From Berberis thunbergii (Eukaryota > Streptophyta > Magnoliopsida > Ranunculales > Berberidaceae), in the NCBI GenBank assembly GCA_003290165.1, contig QNQO01000525.1, positions 620,001 to 684,000 on the forward strand: a stretch of 64,000 nucleotides of DNA. The letters are read 5' to 3'. Made by a program: the position numbers and the translations under genes. Shown here one piece after another: positions 37,041-46,731 of the stretch; position 1 is the first letter of the stretch; every line of letters begins with the position of its first letter. The notes beneath the pieces were generated by a model. It ran no database searches, had not been told where the DNA came from, and saw only the letters and a program-made list of their open reading frames with translations.

Positions 37041-38801
37041 ATGGAAAAACACGTGATTGTCATAAAATTCTCCAGTTACCGACCAACTTTGGCAGATATT
37101 CGAGATTCGATTCACAGAACTTGGGGCATTTTTTGCGATTTCTCACTCGGTTTACTAAATCAACGGCTTTTTGATTCGTGTGACTCCTTTTTGATTCGTG
37201 GACTATCGAGTGACTCCTTTTTTATTCGTGGAGTTCGGTTCAAAGCTTTTCGATGGCATGATGGTTTCAGTTTGAAGGAGGACCCGATCTCGGTGCCGTT
37301 ATGGGTAGAGTTGCCTAATTTACCATTACATTTATTTCATCCCTCTATTTTTAAAGCAATTGTGAACTCTTTTGGTGGTTTTTTGCGGATGGATGATCAT
37401 ACTCGTTGTCTGCCACGCCCGGACTTTGCCTGTGTTTGCGTGGAGATGACTTTGGCGGAGAAATTACCAACCCGAGTTTGGATTGACAAGGCCAACAATA
37501 GGGATTTTTGGCAGAAGATAGAATACCCTGGTTTCAAATACTGTGATTTTTGTTCTCTGATAGGGCACCAAGAAGACTTTTGTAGGAAAAAATTGGGTCT
37601 TAAGGGCAGAGGGAATGCCTCGGATCTTGGTAATGAGAAGCTGACCAAGCCAAAGGTTGAACCCAACACTGTCAAGCAACAATATGTCCCCGTTATCAAA
37701 ACAGCTAAGCCTCTCAATCCTGCAGCAGGTCCGAGTAGCTTAACGAATAGTCAGGGGGAGGAGATAAATGAGGAAGGTGGGGAGAAGAGGCTGGTGGCCA
37801 TGGATTCGGGTAAGGTGGCTTTGTCAAACAAATTTGAGTCGCTCACTGCAAACATTGATGCAGAGGAGAGTGAGAACATGGTTCATGTTAGTGCTGAGCA
37901 GGTTACAGAAACTACGGAAGAATGCCTCCTAGAGGCGGGATATACAACTTCGGAGATTGCAAATGCTATTGAAATTCAAGAACAGCCGACACAGCCAATA
38001 GATGACATAATCTCAGGGGCCAAGAGTGGTCTTTCCGACGACATGCTAAATGACATTATCTGCCCGAAACATCACATTGTGGCAAGGTCGCACGATGACT
38101 TTGGGGATGCTCAATTGGGATATCCTGGATAAGAGACACGAGCTACATTAGCAGGGGAATTAGGAGTGGCTTCGCCCCAACCAGCTCACGACCCAAAACA
38201 GAATGCACTCACTACTAGTCAAAGCCCTATGTCAGATCACGGCTCTGGGCACTCCTCGGGTCTAGCCCGATCACGTCCCCAGCCCATCCATGACTCGAGT
38301 AGGACAACAGTCAGACCTCAGCTCACGTCCGAGCACGGCCTGCCCACGACCTCCCAGTCCACGACCCCAGCCTCTCCACAGCCCCAACCCAGGGGACGTG
38401 CTACCTCAGACAACACGCGTCTTGCTCGCCTTGGTGATTCTTTAGTGACGCAAACAAAATCAAGTGAAATGATACAGGAAGTAGAGGCTGCCACGGTAAA
38501 GCCGACAGTGATGGAACGTTTGACAGAGGTTATGGCCAAGCGTGCTCAATCCGCAGCAACTGGTAATTTTTCAGTGCCCGCGGCAGCCAGGAACGACGAG
38601 GACGAGCGCTTGTTTGAAATCGCCATCCAGCTGTTTGAGGATAACCGTGTTTTGCGACTAAAGAAACAATCTAGGACCACTAATACACTTGATAGCGCCA
38701 CAGATGATGGTGACGAGGCGGCGTCGGAATCGGAGTTGGGGCCGGAATCACATGCTACAGAACAAAGTCAATCCGGCGGTCCTTCCGGGCAAGCGTCGTA
38801 A
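37041..38801 (+). pseudogene. LINE ORF1 (DUF4283 plus zinc knuckle) with one stop
   Basis: One frame runs 37041-38801 (586 codons), interrupted only by TAA at 38130-38132. The N-terminal DUF4283 domain reads VIVIKFSSYRPTLADIRDSI and, after a Phe-rich region, FKAFRWHDGF and PLWVELPNLPLHLFHPSIFK. The zinc knuckle is YCDFCSLIGHQEDFC. The rest is Ser/Thr/Pro/Gln-rich and low in complexity, ending in an acidic, then Gln/Ser-rich tail. Such proteins bind the element's RNA. A small duplication of TTTTTGATTCGTG (37168-37200) lies within the DUF4283 part. The stop may simply be a mutation; without it the frame is intact. Confidence 0.85.
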
Positions 38802-38836
38802 GACTAAGAAGGGAAAATCTTCCTCCCGCGCTTAAG

Positions 38837-38926
38837 ATGATGGAAAATTTTATGTTTTGGAATGCACGTGGGATTGGCAATAAGGCCACAAGGAGGAGGA
38901 TAAAAAATAAGGTTTGTGGATCATAG
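38837..38926 (+). pseudogene. LINE ORF2 start, truncated
   Basis: Thirty-six bases after ORF1, MMENFMFWNARGIGNKATRR opens the apurinic-type endonuclease domain of plant LINE ORF2 (FWNaRGiGN.aTrrr). It meets a TAG after 29 codons, and no further endonuclease or reverse transcriptase sequence follows. The remainder of ORF2 appears to have been deleted internally before this copy inserted. Confidence 0.8.
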
Positions 38927-39247
38927 AGTCAGAATCTTTCATTGCCAGCATTGGTGATATGTTGGTTTTATGCATTTTGGTTTTCGGATGTGGCCCAATT
39001 TTTTGTTTTGGTTATATCACGGGTAAAGTCATCATGTACTCCCGTATTAATTGTAACTCAATTTTTTTGATACGTAATAAAGGTCTGGCATTCCAGAGGT
39101 GCCCCTCCACACTGGAGGTTTAATTAAAAAAAATAATTTTAATATTTTTATTTATATATTTATGTTAGAATTGCAATTGTTTGGATGCCCATATAATATT
39201 TATTATAATAATTTTAATATTTTTATTTATATATGTATGAAGTCAGG

Positions 39248-39480
39248 TTATGTTACAGATAGATAGATAGATAGATAGATTATGTTACAGAATGAATTTA
39301 GAGATGGATTATGTTATGTTTTACGTTACAGAGTATGTTGCAATGATACAAAATATGTTGCAATATGTTTTATGGATTATGTTACAGAATGAAGTCAGAG
39401 TATGTTTTATGTTACAGAGTATGTTACTTACAGAGTATCTTTTATGGTATCGTACAGAGTATGTTTTATGTTAGTGTTGC
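39248..39480 (+). repeat. GATA microsatellite and irregular TATGTTACAGAGTATG repeats
   Basis: (AGAT)n at about 39259-39280, followed by about eight irregular copies of TTATGTTACAGAGTATGTT. Noncoding, in the right arm of the hAT-like element. Confidence 0.75.
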
Positions 39481-40105
39481 AATATGTTACAAATTATGAT
39501 ATAACATGAAGTTACCGTACTATATTGTATTGAGTAATTTATACCTATTACATTTTAAATAAACATGATCAACATATAGAGCATGCTGAGCCTGTCCCGT
39601 TCTGAACCCTTTAGGATGGGATGGGATCAGGATGAAGTCTATCTCATCCCGATCCCAAATAAACGGGATAGGATAAGGATGGATCCATCCCGTCTCGTGC
39701 CCACCCTTATTTAAAACTTCAACTCAATTTGATATATAGTCATCCGGATACGAGTTAATAATTTTGATCAACAAGAAAAAAACGTGTGAAAGGAAGATGG
39801 TGCAACCACGCCAAGAAAATACGTACTCACTATGAAAAAAAGTAAACCATATCCATGACACGTAATTGATATATTTTTTTCTTTGCTTCAGTTTAGCTTT
39901 GGCGGGTCTAAACAAAATTGACGGAAAGTAACAACCCCAAAAATCAAGAGAAAGAACAAAAAAAAAAAAAACACAAACAACAATAAAAACCTTTTGTGCG
40001 TGAAAGACGAGAGAGTGAGCGAAGAAACGCAAAAACCAGAGAAAGCTCTCTCTTGCTCAAACACTTGATCACTTCACTTTTCACTCATTCAGATTCTCTC
40101 TTATT

Positions 40106-40115
40106 ATATCTCCAC
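40106..40115. repeat. 10-bp target-site duplication, left of MULE-2
   Basis: ATATCTCCAC, repeated exactly at 51359-51368. Confidence 0.9.
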
Positions 40116-41100
40116 CAGTAATTCTAGCTGGCCTGGGAGGTGCACCTGGGTGGCTGCCTGGACACCCCCTGGCACGCGTTCGGGAGCCTCCCAGGCACGA
40201 GCAAAAATTTTCGATTAGCCAAAAATTTGGGCGGGATTTGCAGAGCCAAAAATTGGGGGAAACTCAACGCATAGAAGAAGAATCGAAACTCAAGCTTTCG
40301 AAACTGTCCAAACTCGAAACTGTTGGGGGAAATTCTGGGCGAATCGAAACTGTCGAAACTCGAGTGAAACCGAAATCTAGGGCGAATCGAGACTCGAGAG
40401 AGTAGAAGAAGAAGAAGAAGAAGAAGAGGAAGAACAAATAGAACAAATTGTTGAAGCAACTGGAATCAAACGGAGGAAACCCGCGAAAGGTAAGTCCGAA
40501 ACTTGAAATTTCTTGATTTCTTCTAGATCTAGGGTTTGTAGATCTAGGGTTCCTGACGGTTTTTTTTTTTTTTTTTTTTGTTCTTTTTTTGTATGTGAGA
40601 ACAAATAGAAGAGAAGAACTTGTTGAAGCAACTGGAATCAGCGACCCAAACGGAGGAAACCCGCGAAAGGTAACTCCCAAACTTGAAATGTCTTGATTTC
40701 TTCTAGATCTAGGGTTCCTGAAGGTTTTTTTTTTTTTTGTTCTTTTTTTGTATGTGAGAACAAATAGAAGAGAAGAACTTGTTGAAGCAACTGGAATCAG
40801 CGACCCAAACGGAGGAAACCCGCGAAAGGTAACTCCCAAACTTGAAATGTCTTGATTTCTTCTAGATCTAGGGTTCCTGACGGGTTTTTTTTTTTTTTTT
40901 TTTTTGTTCTTTTTTTGTATGTGAGAACAAATAGAAGAGAAGAACTTGTTGAAGCAACTGGAATCAGCGACCCAAACGGAGGAAACCCGCGAAAGGTAAC
41001 TCCCAAACTTGAAATGTCTTGATTTCTTCTAGATCTAGGGTTTGTAGATCTAGGGTTCCTGACGGTTTTTTTTATTTTTTTATTATTTTTTTTTGTTTTG
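40116..41100 (+). repeat. left TIR of MULE-2
   Basis: Inverted match to 50753-51358. The outer 370 bp align almost end to end; inward, the left side has extra copies of the leader-exon unit. It includes a (GAA)n run of about seven units at 40405-40426, much shorter than its partner on the right. Confidence 0.9.
40430..41065 (+). repeat. amplified TIR leader unit with four splice donors
   Basis: A unit of about 160-180 bp containing GAACTTGTTGAAGCAACTGG, GGAGGAAACCCGCGAAAG|GTAA and TTCTTCTAGATCTAGGGTTCCTGA plus a T-run occurs four times. The donors GT lie at 40490, 40670, 40829 and 40996. The right TIR has one full and one partial unit. Each unit could serve as an alternative 5' UTR exon for the gene at 42060. 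Confidence 0.85.
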
Positions 41101-41476
41101 TATGTGAGTTATATGACCAGTAGTTTTTTCTGCAAACACCATGTATCTGTGACTTCTACAAAATTTGAAATTTATTTTGAAGAACTTCTGTGTGTTTTAT
41201 TCCAAATATTTATTTGATACTGCTTTGAATCCATAACTACTGAGAGATCACATTCAACTTACGAAGGTTTAGGGAAAACAATTTCAAGGCACTTCAATAG
41301 TCCTAACTGTCTAATGGGAATAGTTTATAAAATTTTGAGTGAGGGATTAAAATTATTGGTAGATGTGATCATTTTTATTGCAATTTCCAATTTCCAATTT
41401 GTTAGGAAAGCATTTATTGTGATCAGCGTTTGAAGCTTGATTTCGTATTGTTTAACCAATTTGTTAGAAAATTATT

Positions 41477-41551
41477 GGGAGCCGTTCACCTCATTCGGGA
41501 TGTGCGCGTAAAAAGTTGACGCACGCACCTCGAGTGAGGTGAACGGCTCCC
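41477..41551. repeat. 17-bp perfect inverted repeat (hairpin)
   Basis: GGGAGCCGTTCACCTCA at 41477-41493 is mirrored exactly at 41535-41551. The loop contains GTTGACGCACGCACC, and the right arm is followed by TCGGTCATTTCCTCGACACTTAGAATT, which resembles the MULE-1 right terminus. This may be the remains of another small MULE-type end nested here. Confidence 0.75.
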
Positions 41552-42059
41552 ACCCCGCCACCTCACTTCCCTCGCTCGTTTCCTCGGTCATTTCCTCGAC
41601 ACTTAGAATTTTGCATACTCTAAATGGTTCTAGTTCCATTTATTCTTAAGCCCTGTTTGTTGTGATTGCAAAGCAGAGTAAGTCATTAGGAAGCATTACT
41701 AATTAAATTCACATTGACAATACAAAAACTCGTTTTGGGGAGAAACGTACAAGTCTATAAATAATTGTTAAAAACAATATATTGCACCAAAAAAGTCTAA
41801 TTGTTTTCCATTAAAATCTCACCATGATCCTCATTAGTCATCCTGGGGATTCCCTTTATAATTCCAACTTCTCTACTACTATGTGGTGGATCTCTTCAAG
41901 ATAAGTTTAAAAATCCCCAAACCAAGTGTTATTGTGTTCACTAACTATTCATGCTCACAAAGGAGAAATGTATGCATTTCAAACTACTCGATCTTCAAAC
42001 ATTGTTTTTTTGTGCCCACATGCGTATCTATCGGGGCATTTATTTTGTTAAATGCAGGA

Positions 42060-42440
42060 ATGGCATTCAGAGCGTATGTTGTCTATCGAGGTCATCGCCC
42101 TGGAGTATACCTAAACTGGCCCGCATGTTCATCAGCGGTATCAGGGTATAGTCGTGCTTCTTACAAAGGGTTTATGTCAGTTGAAGAAGCTGAGGAATCA
42201 TACGAGTTGTGGGTTCGCTCAGAATTGGTGAGGAGAGATTCGGAGGAATCCAACAACAATGAAAATGTCAGAGTTAACAATGTAGTTTATGATGATCAAG
42301 TTGGTACATCGAATGATCAAAGAAATGTCACTGAAGGGAACAATGATCCTTGGGCTTACACGAGGGACTTAATCAATACTTTGATAGTTGTACTTATTAT
42401 GTTAGGTTTCATATTTATTATTAAGCTCTTAAACGAATGA
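42060..42440 (+). CDS. hybrid-binding domain/tail-anchored protein, second gene of MULE-2
   Basis: 126 residues. The start follows ATGCAG|GA, an intron acceptor conserved in MULE-1; an in-frame upstream extension to 41883 is rejected because it is not shared. Residues 5-49 form an RNase H1-type hybrid-binding (Cauli_VI/viroplasmin) domain: YVVYRGHRPGVY, Trp20, then VSGYSRASYKGFMSVEEAEE, with the Gly, Tyr, Trp, Lys and Phe positions of that fold. In RNase H1 this domain binds RNA:DNA hybrids or dsRNA. Residues 57-97 are acidic and Asn-rich. Residues 104-121 (about INTLIVVLIMLGFIFIIK) form one hydrophobic helix ending five residues before the C-terminus, which predicts a tail-anchored protein. 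There is no RNase H catalytic domain. It is convergent with the transposase gene, in the position of mudrB in MuDR. Its function in the element is unknown. Confidence 0.85.
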   Translation: MAFRAYVVYRGHRPGVYLNWPACSSAVSGYSRASYKGFMSVEEAEESYELWVRSELVRRDSEESNNNENVRVNNVVYDDQVGTSNDQRNVTEGNNDPWAYTRDLINTLIVVLIMLGFIFIIKLLNE

Positions 42441-42579
42441 TGGAATTATATGTAATGTAATATGTACATACATATGTATTATGTGAATATATTTCATAAT
42501 CCAATGAAATTTGTGTTTCATATTGTTCTTTTTTTTCTTCCGTATGGTATGCTTTTGTAACTGAAAATACATACTACAT

Positions 42580-43110
42580 GGAAGACGAAGAACTTGGGTC
42601 ACAAGGTGAGCAGGAAAGGAAGAAGCAGAAGAAGGAATCTGTTGGTAAAATGTGTCTCACTTTTTTAATTTTTTTTGTCTGTAAAGCTTTCATGTCTATC
42701 TATATTTGCTAAACTTTATTAATGTGTTGTTTATTTTTGTGATCAGAAATCATAAAATTGCCCTGCCTAGCTCCCTGCATGCAATGGTGAGGTTTGCAAA
42801 CTGTTATAGCAAGATTTAGAAAATAAATTTGATGGGGTTAACAGCATCTATTCTTCTGTTAAGAGTGGTTATCTCAACTTGATAGCTGATGCGGATGGTG
42901 GTCAGTATTGTATTCCCCAATAATGTAATTTTCCCTTGGTTTTATGTTTTATACATTTATATCATACTTAAAAATCTGATATGATTATACTTACAGGTTA
43001 TTCTTTGAGAATGTAACATTCTATCCTGGTGGAAATGTGGTTTGATCAGTGTGCGGACTTCTTTCTGAAGTGATTGCCAAACTGGAAACATCATTGGTAG
43101 CCTATTCTGG
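42580..43110 (+). other. exon-like segments of unknown origin
   Basis: Frames bounded by splice-like sites: one near 42583-42624 reading MEDEELGSQGEQERKKQKKE across the site, one at about 42806-42900 reading DLENKFDGVNSIYSSVKSGY then LNLIADADGG, and one at 43000-43090. They may be further captured host sequence next to the LUC7 exons. I do not recognise the source. Confidence 0.25.
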
Positions 43111-43623
43111 GTTAGAGTTTTGTTTTATTGAAGTTTGAATAGGTATGAATTTAACTATGAATTTAACTGGCTCGGTTCAGACATGAAGACTTACATGGGG
43201 TTGGGAACAAATGTTGGGGTTTGAAGAGCTGGTATACCATAAGAATGATCAAATAAAGTGGTTGAATTCTTTTTAGACATTATGCATTATCACTGAAAGC
43301 TTTCATTTCTCTTTGTTTGATTACTGAAAGTTTTCATTTCCATGTCACTGCAAATTACCTGACTAGAGGTGGAGAAAGTGGGTTTTTTACCCCGAGTAAA
43401 TGAACAAGGATTAAGAAGAGATTGAATGAATGAATTAGGTACTCTGTTTCTCACTCACTGATTTCCTCTATTTCCAATTTTAATTCTAGATTTTTGGTTG
43501 AATTATTCTAGATTTTTGGATACCAAGACAAAATGTGAAGGCTATTAGTAGTCTAACTTACATATAGTTCTGTCCTACTCGTATTCAGTATCTTTTGGAT
43601 TATAACTTTGGTATCATTTACAG

Positions 43624-44080
43624 ACTGATCAGAAGTTACGCGTCTGTGACATTTGTGGAGCATTTCTGAGCGTGTATGACAGGTAATTTATGGTCTTTTG
43701 CCTTTGCTGATCATAGTCATGATCATTTTCTTCTCTAGACAACATAAGACTAGTAATAGGGTTTCTAGTACTTCAGCTTTTGACCAGGCATATTATACCT
43801 ACTTGTCACCAGCAGGCTTTTGGGCCCAGTTTTGCGAGGATAACTTATGCAGCTAAAGAATGTGCGTGCTATTTCTGTTTTTTGCTTGTAGATTGTACAA
43901 TTGTTAGACACTCATTGGGCCTAGATATTTACAAAAATTAGTCTGAATGGCTGTTATTCTTAATGAGGACATAGTTTGATGTATTTTATAATCTCTTGTG
44001 ACCGCCGCTTGGCTGATCATTTTGGTGGGAAGCTTCACTTGGGCTACATGCAAATTCGTGAGAAGTTAGCAGAGCTTCAG
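43624..44080 (+). pseudogene. captured LUC7-like (U1 snRNP) exons
   Basis: Exon 43624-43682 (TTACAG|ACT...GACAG|GTAA) reads TDQKLRVCDICGAFLSVYD. Exon 43999-44080 reads DRRLADHFGGKLHLGYMQIR then EKLAELQ and ends at CAG|GTAAG. Together they are the second zinc finger of plant LUC7-like proteins, which act in 5' splice-site selection with U1 snRNP, and the phases fit. The acceptor of the second exon is TTG instead of CAG, so it probably no longer splices. The rest of LUC7 is absent. The fragment lies in MULE-2 between its second gene and the internal inverted repeat. Confidence 0.75.
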
Positions 44081-44149
44081 GTAAGATAATGCCTTACATA
44101 TATCATTTCTCTATTATTTTGATTTGTAATGGGAAAGATTTTGTTGTAG

Positions 44150-45120
44150 GAGGTTTTGTTGGTTTTGCAGAGATTTTGCAGAGATTTTCATGCAAATTGG
44201 TTTTGCAGAGATTTCTCTATCATTTCTCATTTCTCTATTATTTCATGCAAATTGGTTTTGCAGAGAAGTGAATGACCCTTTCTCTCAGTTGCCACTCACT
44301 CAGCCTACTGTATTTTGTTTGAAGCTTTCTTCACACTGAAATCAGAACCCACAAAGAAGGTACATTAAACCATGACTGAATTATTGTCAAGTTCAAACAT
44401 TTTTCATTATATTTGTGGAATATTCAACATGGGGTTTCTTCTTTGATTGAGAATTCTCTATGTTCTGCCTTGGGGGTGAAGTTGATTTGCATGATTTTGT
44501 CAAGGCAAGGGTTTTTAATAGTTTTGTGTTGTTTTTCTCGAGTTTTGCTTTGATGGGTTTTGTTTTGTGCGTTTTTGGGTTTAGAGAATTCATGGGTTCT
44601 GCTTGGTTTGGTAAGGAATTTGTGAAAAGTTTGAGTCTTTGAGTTGAATTTGGTGAAATTTGAGGGTTTAATCTCTGTTCAGTTCAGAGTTCATGATCTG
44701 TGAGTCTAAATTAGAGTGTGGATTGCTTCATGAAGCAAATCAATTTCATATTTTTTTTAGGAAAGGGTGGATTTAAAGAGTTTCAAATTTCTGTTTTATT
44801 TTTATTTTTATTTTTCTCTTTTCTTTTTAGTGCTTGGAAATTGGGTAAGTGCCGATTTTTTCAGAGTTTCAATCCTTTTTTCTTAAAGAAAATTTTTCTT
44901 CAATTGTGAACTTTGAGCTTCAACTTTCAATCCAAGCTAGGATGGGAGCTAATTTTTTATGAAAATTGTTATTGGGTGTTTATGAAGCATGTTGTTTTAT
45001 CTGAATTTGCAGAGGTTTTGCAGAGATTTTCATGCAAATTGGTTTTGTAGAGATTTCTCTATCATTTCTCATTTCTCTATTATTTCATGCAAATTGGTTT
45101 TGCAGAGATTTTGTTGTAGG
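44150..45120 (+). repeat. direct repeat of about 100 bp
   Basis: TTTTGCAGAGATTTTCATGC, AAATTGGTTTTGCAGAGATT and TTCTCTATTATTTCATGC at 44159-44262 recur at 45014-45108. The unit is itself made of repeats of GGTTTTGCAGAG. Confidence 0.8.
44218..44754 (+). repeat. internal inverted repeat of MULE-2, left arm
   Basis: About 535 bp matching 50222-50752 inverted, with a handful of substitutions. Landmarks are GTGAATGACCCTTTCTCTCA, CACCCCCAAGGCAGAACATA (minus strand) and CTTCATGAAGCAA. At the right end of the element the partner abuts the TIR directly; here it lies about 3.1 kb inside. Confidence 0.9.
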
Positions 45121-45156
45121 AGGTAAGATAATGCCTTAGCAGAGGTTTTGTTGTAG

Positions 45157-45406
45157 GAAAGATAAAACCCGTAGGCCGAACATTGATGGTTCACTTCAAT
45201 TTCGTCGGTTTTGTTGCTCAAAGGAAGGTTATCAGCGGAAAATTAGTGGAAATGATAACGGTGACCCGAGACAAGTAAGAGGTGCTATTGTTGTGAAGGT
45301 GAGACCACGGATTCTTCCAGTTACTAGAGTTGGTTGTAATGCCGAGTTAGAGGTGAAGAAAACCTCTGATTGTAAATGGGTTGTTCAAAACTTCATTGAT
45401 TTGTAA
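45157..45406 (+). pseudogene. FAR1-type DNA-binding domain fragment
   Basis: An open segment after TTGTAG reads RKDKTRRPNIDGSLQFRRF, CCSKEGYQRKISGN, then RPRILPVTRVGCNAELEVKK and DCKWVVQNFID before a stop. This is the FAR1/FRS zinc-binding domain (FvCsKeG, R.....R.gC.A...vk, W.v..f), lacking the C-terminal EHNH ligand pair. It is on the opposite strand from the MULE-2 transposase and clearly diverged from it, closer to host FRS/FHY3-type proteins. It is either a captured FRS fragment or a relic of another MULE. Confidence 0.65.
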
Positions 45407-45679
45407 TTCTCATTGTACATATATTGTTTGATATGTACATTGTTTGATATCATACTTTTATATCTCTAATACAATATCCTCTTTTCAATTGTTTCACTCC
45501 TCTGTCTTCTATTTCTGCTATTGTTTGAAATGAAAGTTTTCAAACAAACCATTGACACAGAGTAGTACTGCTATTGTTTGAAATGAAAGTAGTACAGATA
45601 TTGTTTGAAATGAAAGTTTTCATTTCTATGTTCTTGATTATGGTTGTATGCCACTCTCAAACAAACCATTGACACAGAG

Positions 45680-46240
45680 CACTGCACATAGCATTGCCAC
45701 AGACCACCTAAACAACCAAGCATTTAAACAGTAGTAGAGCACCTACCATGATACAACCACATAGTTCACTGTGAAAGCTCACTCTTCATTTAATCCAATG
45801 GTAGTGAGGTGAACCGCATGGTAGTGAGGTGCTCTGAGTGAGACAACATAGTAGTAGTGGTGGATCTCTTCAAGCATTGGTAGTGCCACAGTGAACACAG
45901 TGAACTCAGAGCACCTAAACAACATAGTAGTAGTGCCACAGTGAACACAGTGAACTCAGAGCACCTAAACAACCAAACATTTAATCCAATGGCACTGCCA
46001 CAGTGAACTCAGAACACCTAAACAACCATTCACAGATATTCTTACAGAATGTTTGAATTCACAGAATATTCATAACAAGAATTCACAGAATTCTTACAGA
46101 TACTATTCACAGATATTCTTACAGATACTATTCACGAAATTCACAAAATTCATACTTCATAACAGATAATTTTTCTGTCAGATACTATTCACATATATTC
46201 TTACCGAATGTTTGAATTCACAGAATATTCATACTTCATA
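45680..46240 (+). repeat. short interspersed direct repeats
   Basis: Three copies of GTGCCACAGTGAACACAGTG or a close variant with CAGAGCACCTAAACAAC lie between 45690 and 46025, followed by irregular repeats of ATTCACAGAATATTCATA and CAGATATTCTTACAGA to 46240. Noncoding. Confidence 0.7.
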
Positions 46241-46254
46241 ACAGGAATTGTCAG

Positions 46255-46720
46255 ATATTCATAAGATGTTTAAACAACATCTTCACTGCTTCAACTCATT
46301 GCTTCAACTCAGCATATTCACAACAATCAGCATGTTCAACTCAGCATATTCACAACATCTTCACTGCATATTCAACTCAGCATGTTCAACATCTTCACAT
46401 CTTCACTGCATGTTCAACATCTTCACTGCATATTCAACTCAGCATGTTCAACTCAGCATGTTCAACATCTTCACTGCATATTCAACTCAGCATGTTCAAC
46501 AATCAGCATATTCAACTCAGCATATTCACAACATCTTCACTGCTTCAACTCACTGCTTCAACTCAGCATATTCACAACAATCAGTGAAAACATCTTCACT
46601 GCTTCAACTCAGCATATTCACAACAATCAGCATCTTCACTGCTTCAAATCAACATTTTCAGCATCTTCACTGCTTCAATTCATCATTTTCAGCATATTCA
46701 CAACATTTTCAGCATTTAAA
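46255..46720 (+). repeat. minisatellite of CAACTCAGCATATTCA-type units
   Basis: About 470 bp made of TTCAACTCAGCATATTCACA and ACATCTTCACTGC in variable order. Because the unit lengths are mostly multiples of three, two frames stay open and give repetitive Ser/Phe/Asn/His peptides. I do not regard these as genes. The array directly abuts the last transposase exon. Confidence 0.85.
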
Positions 46721-46731
46721 ATTTCAGAAAC

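Larger units (their letters stand above)
36327..39131 (+). mobile_element. LINE, shortened, with target-site duplication
   Basis: The 13-bp sequence AATAATTTTAATA occurs at 36314-36326 and again at 39132-39144, directly after an A-run (TTAATTAAAAAAA), as expected for target-primed reverse transcription. The 2.8 kb in between hold a GC-rich 5' leader (36400-37040, with repeats of GGCCGC and CGCGAGATCG), ORF1, only the first codons of ORF2, and a short 3' tail. The right-hand sequence is also repeated locally near 39205, which slightly weakens the duplication argument. Confidence 0.75.
36139..39709. mobile_element. hAT-like TIR element, split by a LINE
   Basis: Left end TAGGGGTGGG, right end (minus strand) TAAGGGTGGG; both are followed inward by several copies of (T/C)CCCGATCCCGATC-like sequence, the pattern of common plant non-autonomous hAT elements. 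No 8-bp duplication is visible. Instead the flanks carry a near-identical direct repeat of about 22 bp (AAACTTCAACTCAGTTTGAT at 36115-36134 and a version with A for G at 39715-39734). Outside the inserted LINE the element is about 0.75 kb and noncoding. Confidence 0.6.

Noticed and set aside
41883..42059. Upstream in-frame extension of the hybrid-binding-domain gene (59 more residues)
   Set aside because: Not conserved in MULE-1, and an intron acceptor (ATGCAG) lies directly before the ATG at 42060, which is the shared start.
42060..42440. Endogenous caulimovirus copy, because the domain is viroplasmin-like
   Set aside because: No other viral domain (reverse transcriptase, movement or coat protein) is nearby; the gene lies between MULE TIRs in two separate elements; the domain is also the N-terminal part of cellular RNase H1.
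44460..44642. 60-codon frame starting MFCLGGEVDLHDF, also found inverted at 50513-50331
   Set aside because: Present twice only because it lies in the internal inverted repeat; no family resemblance and no splice context.
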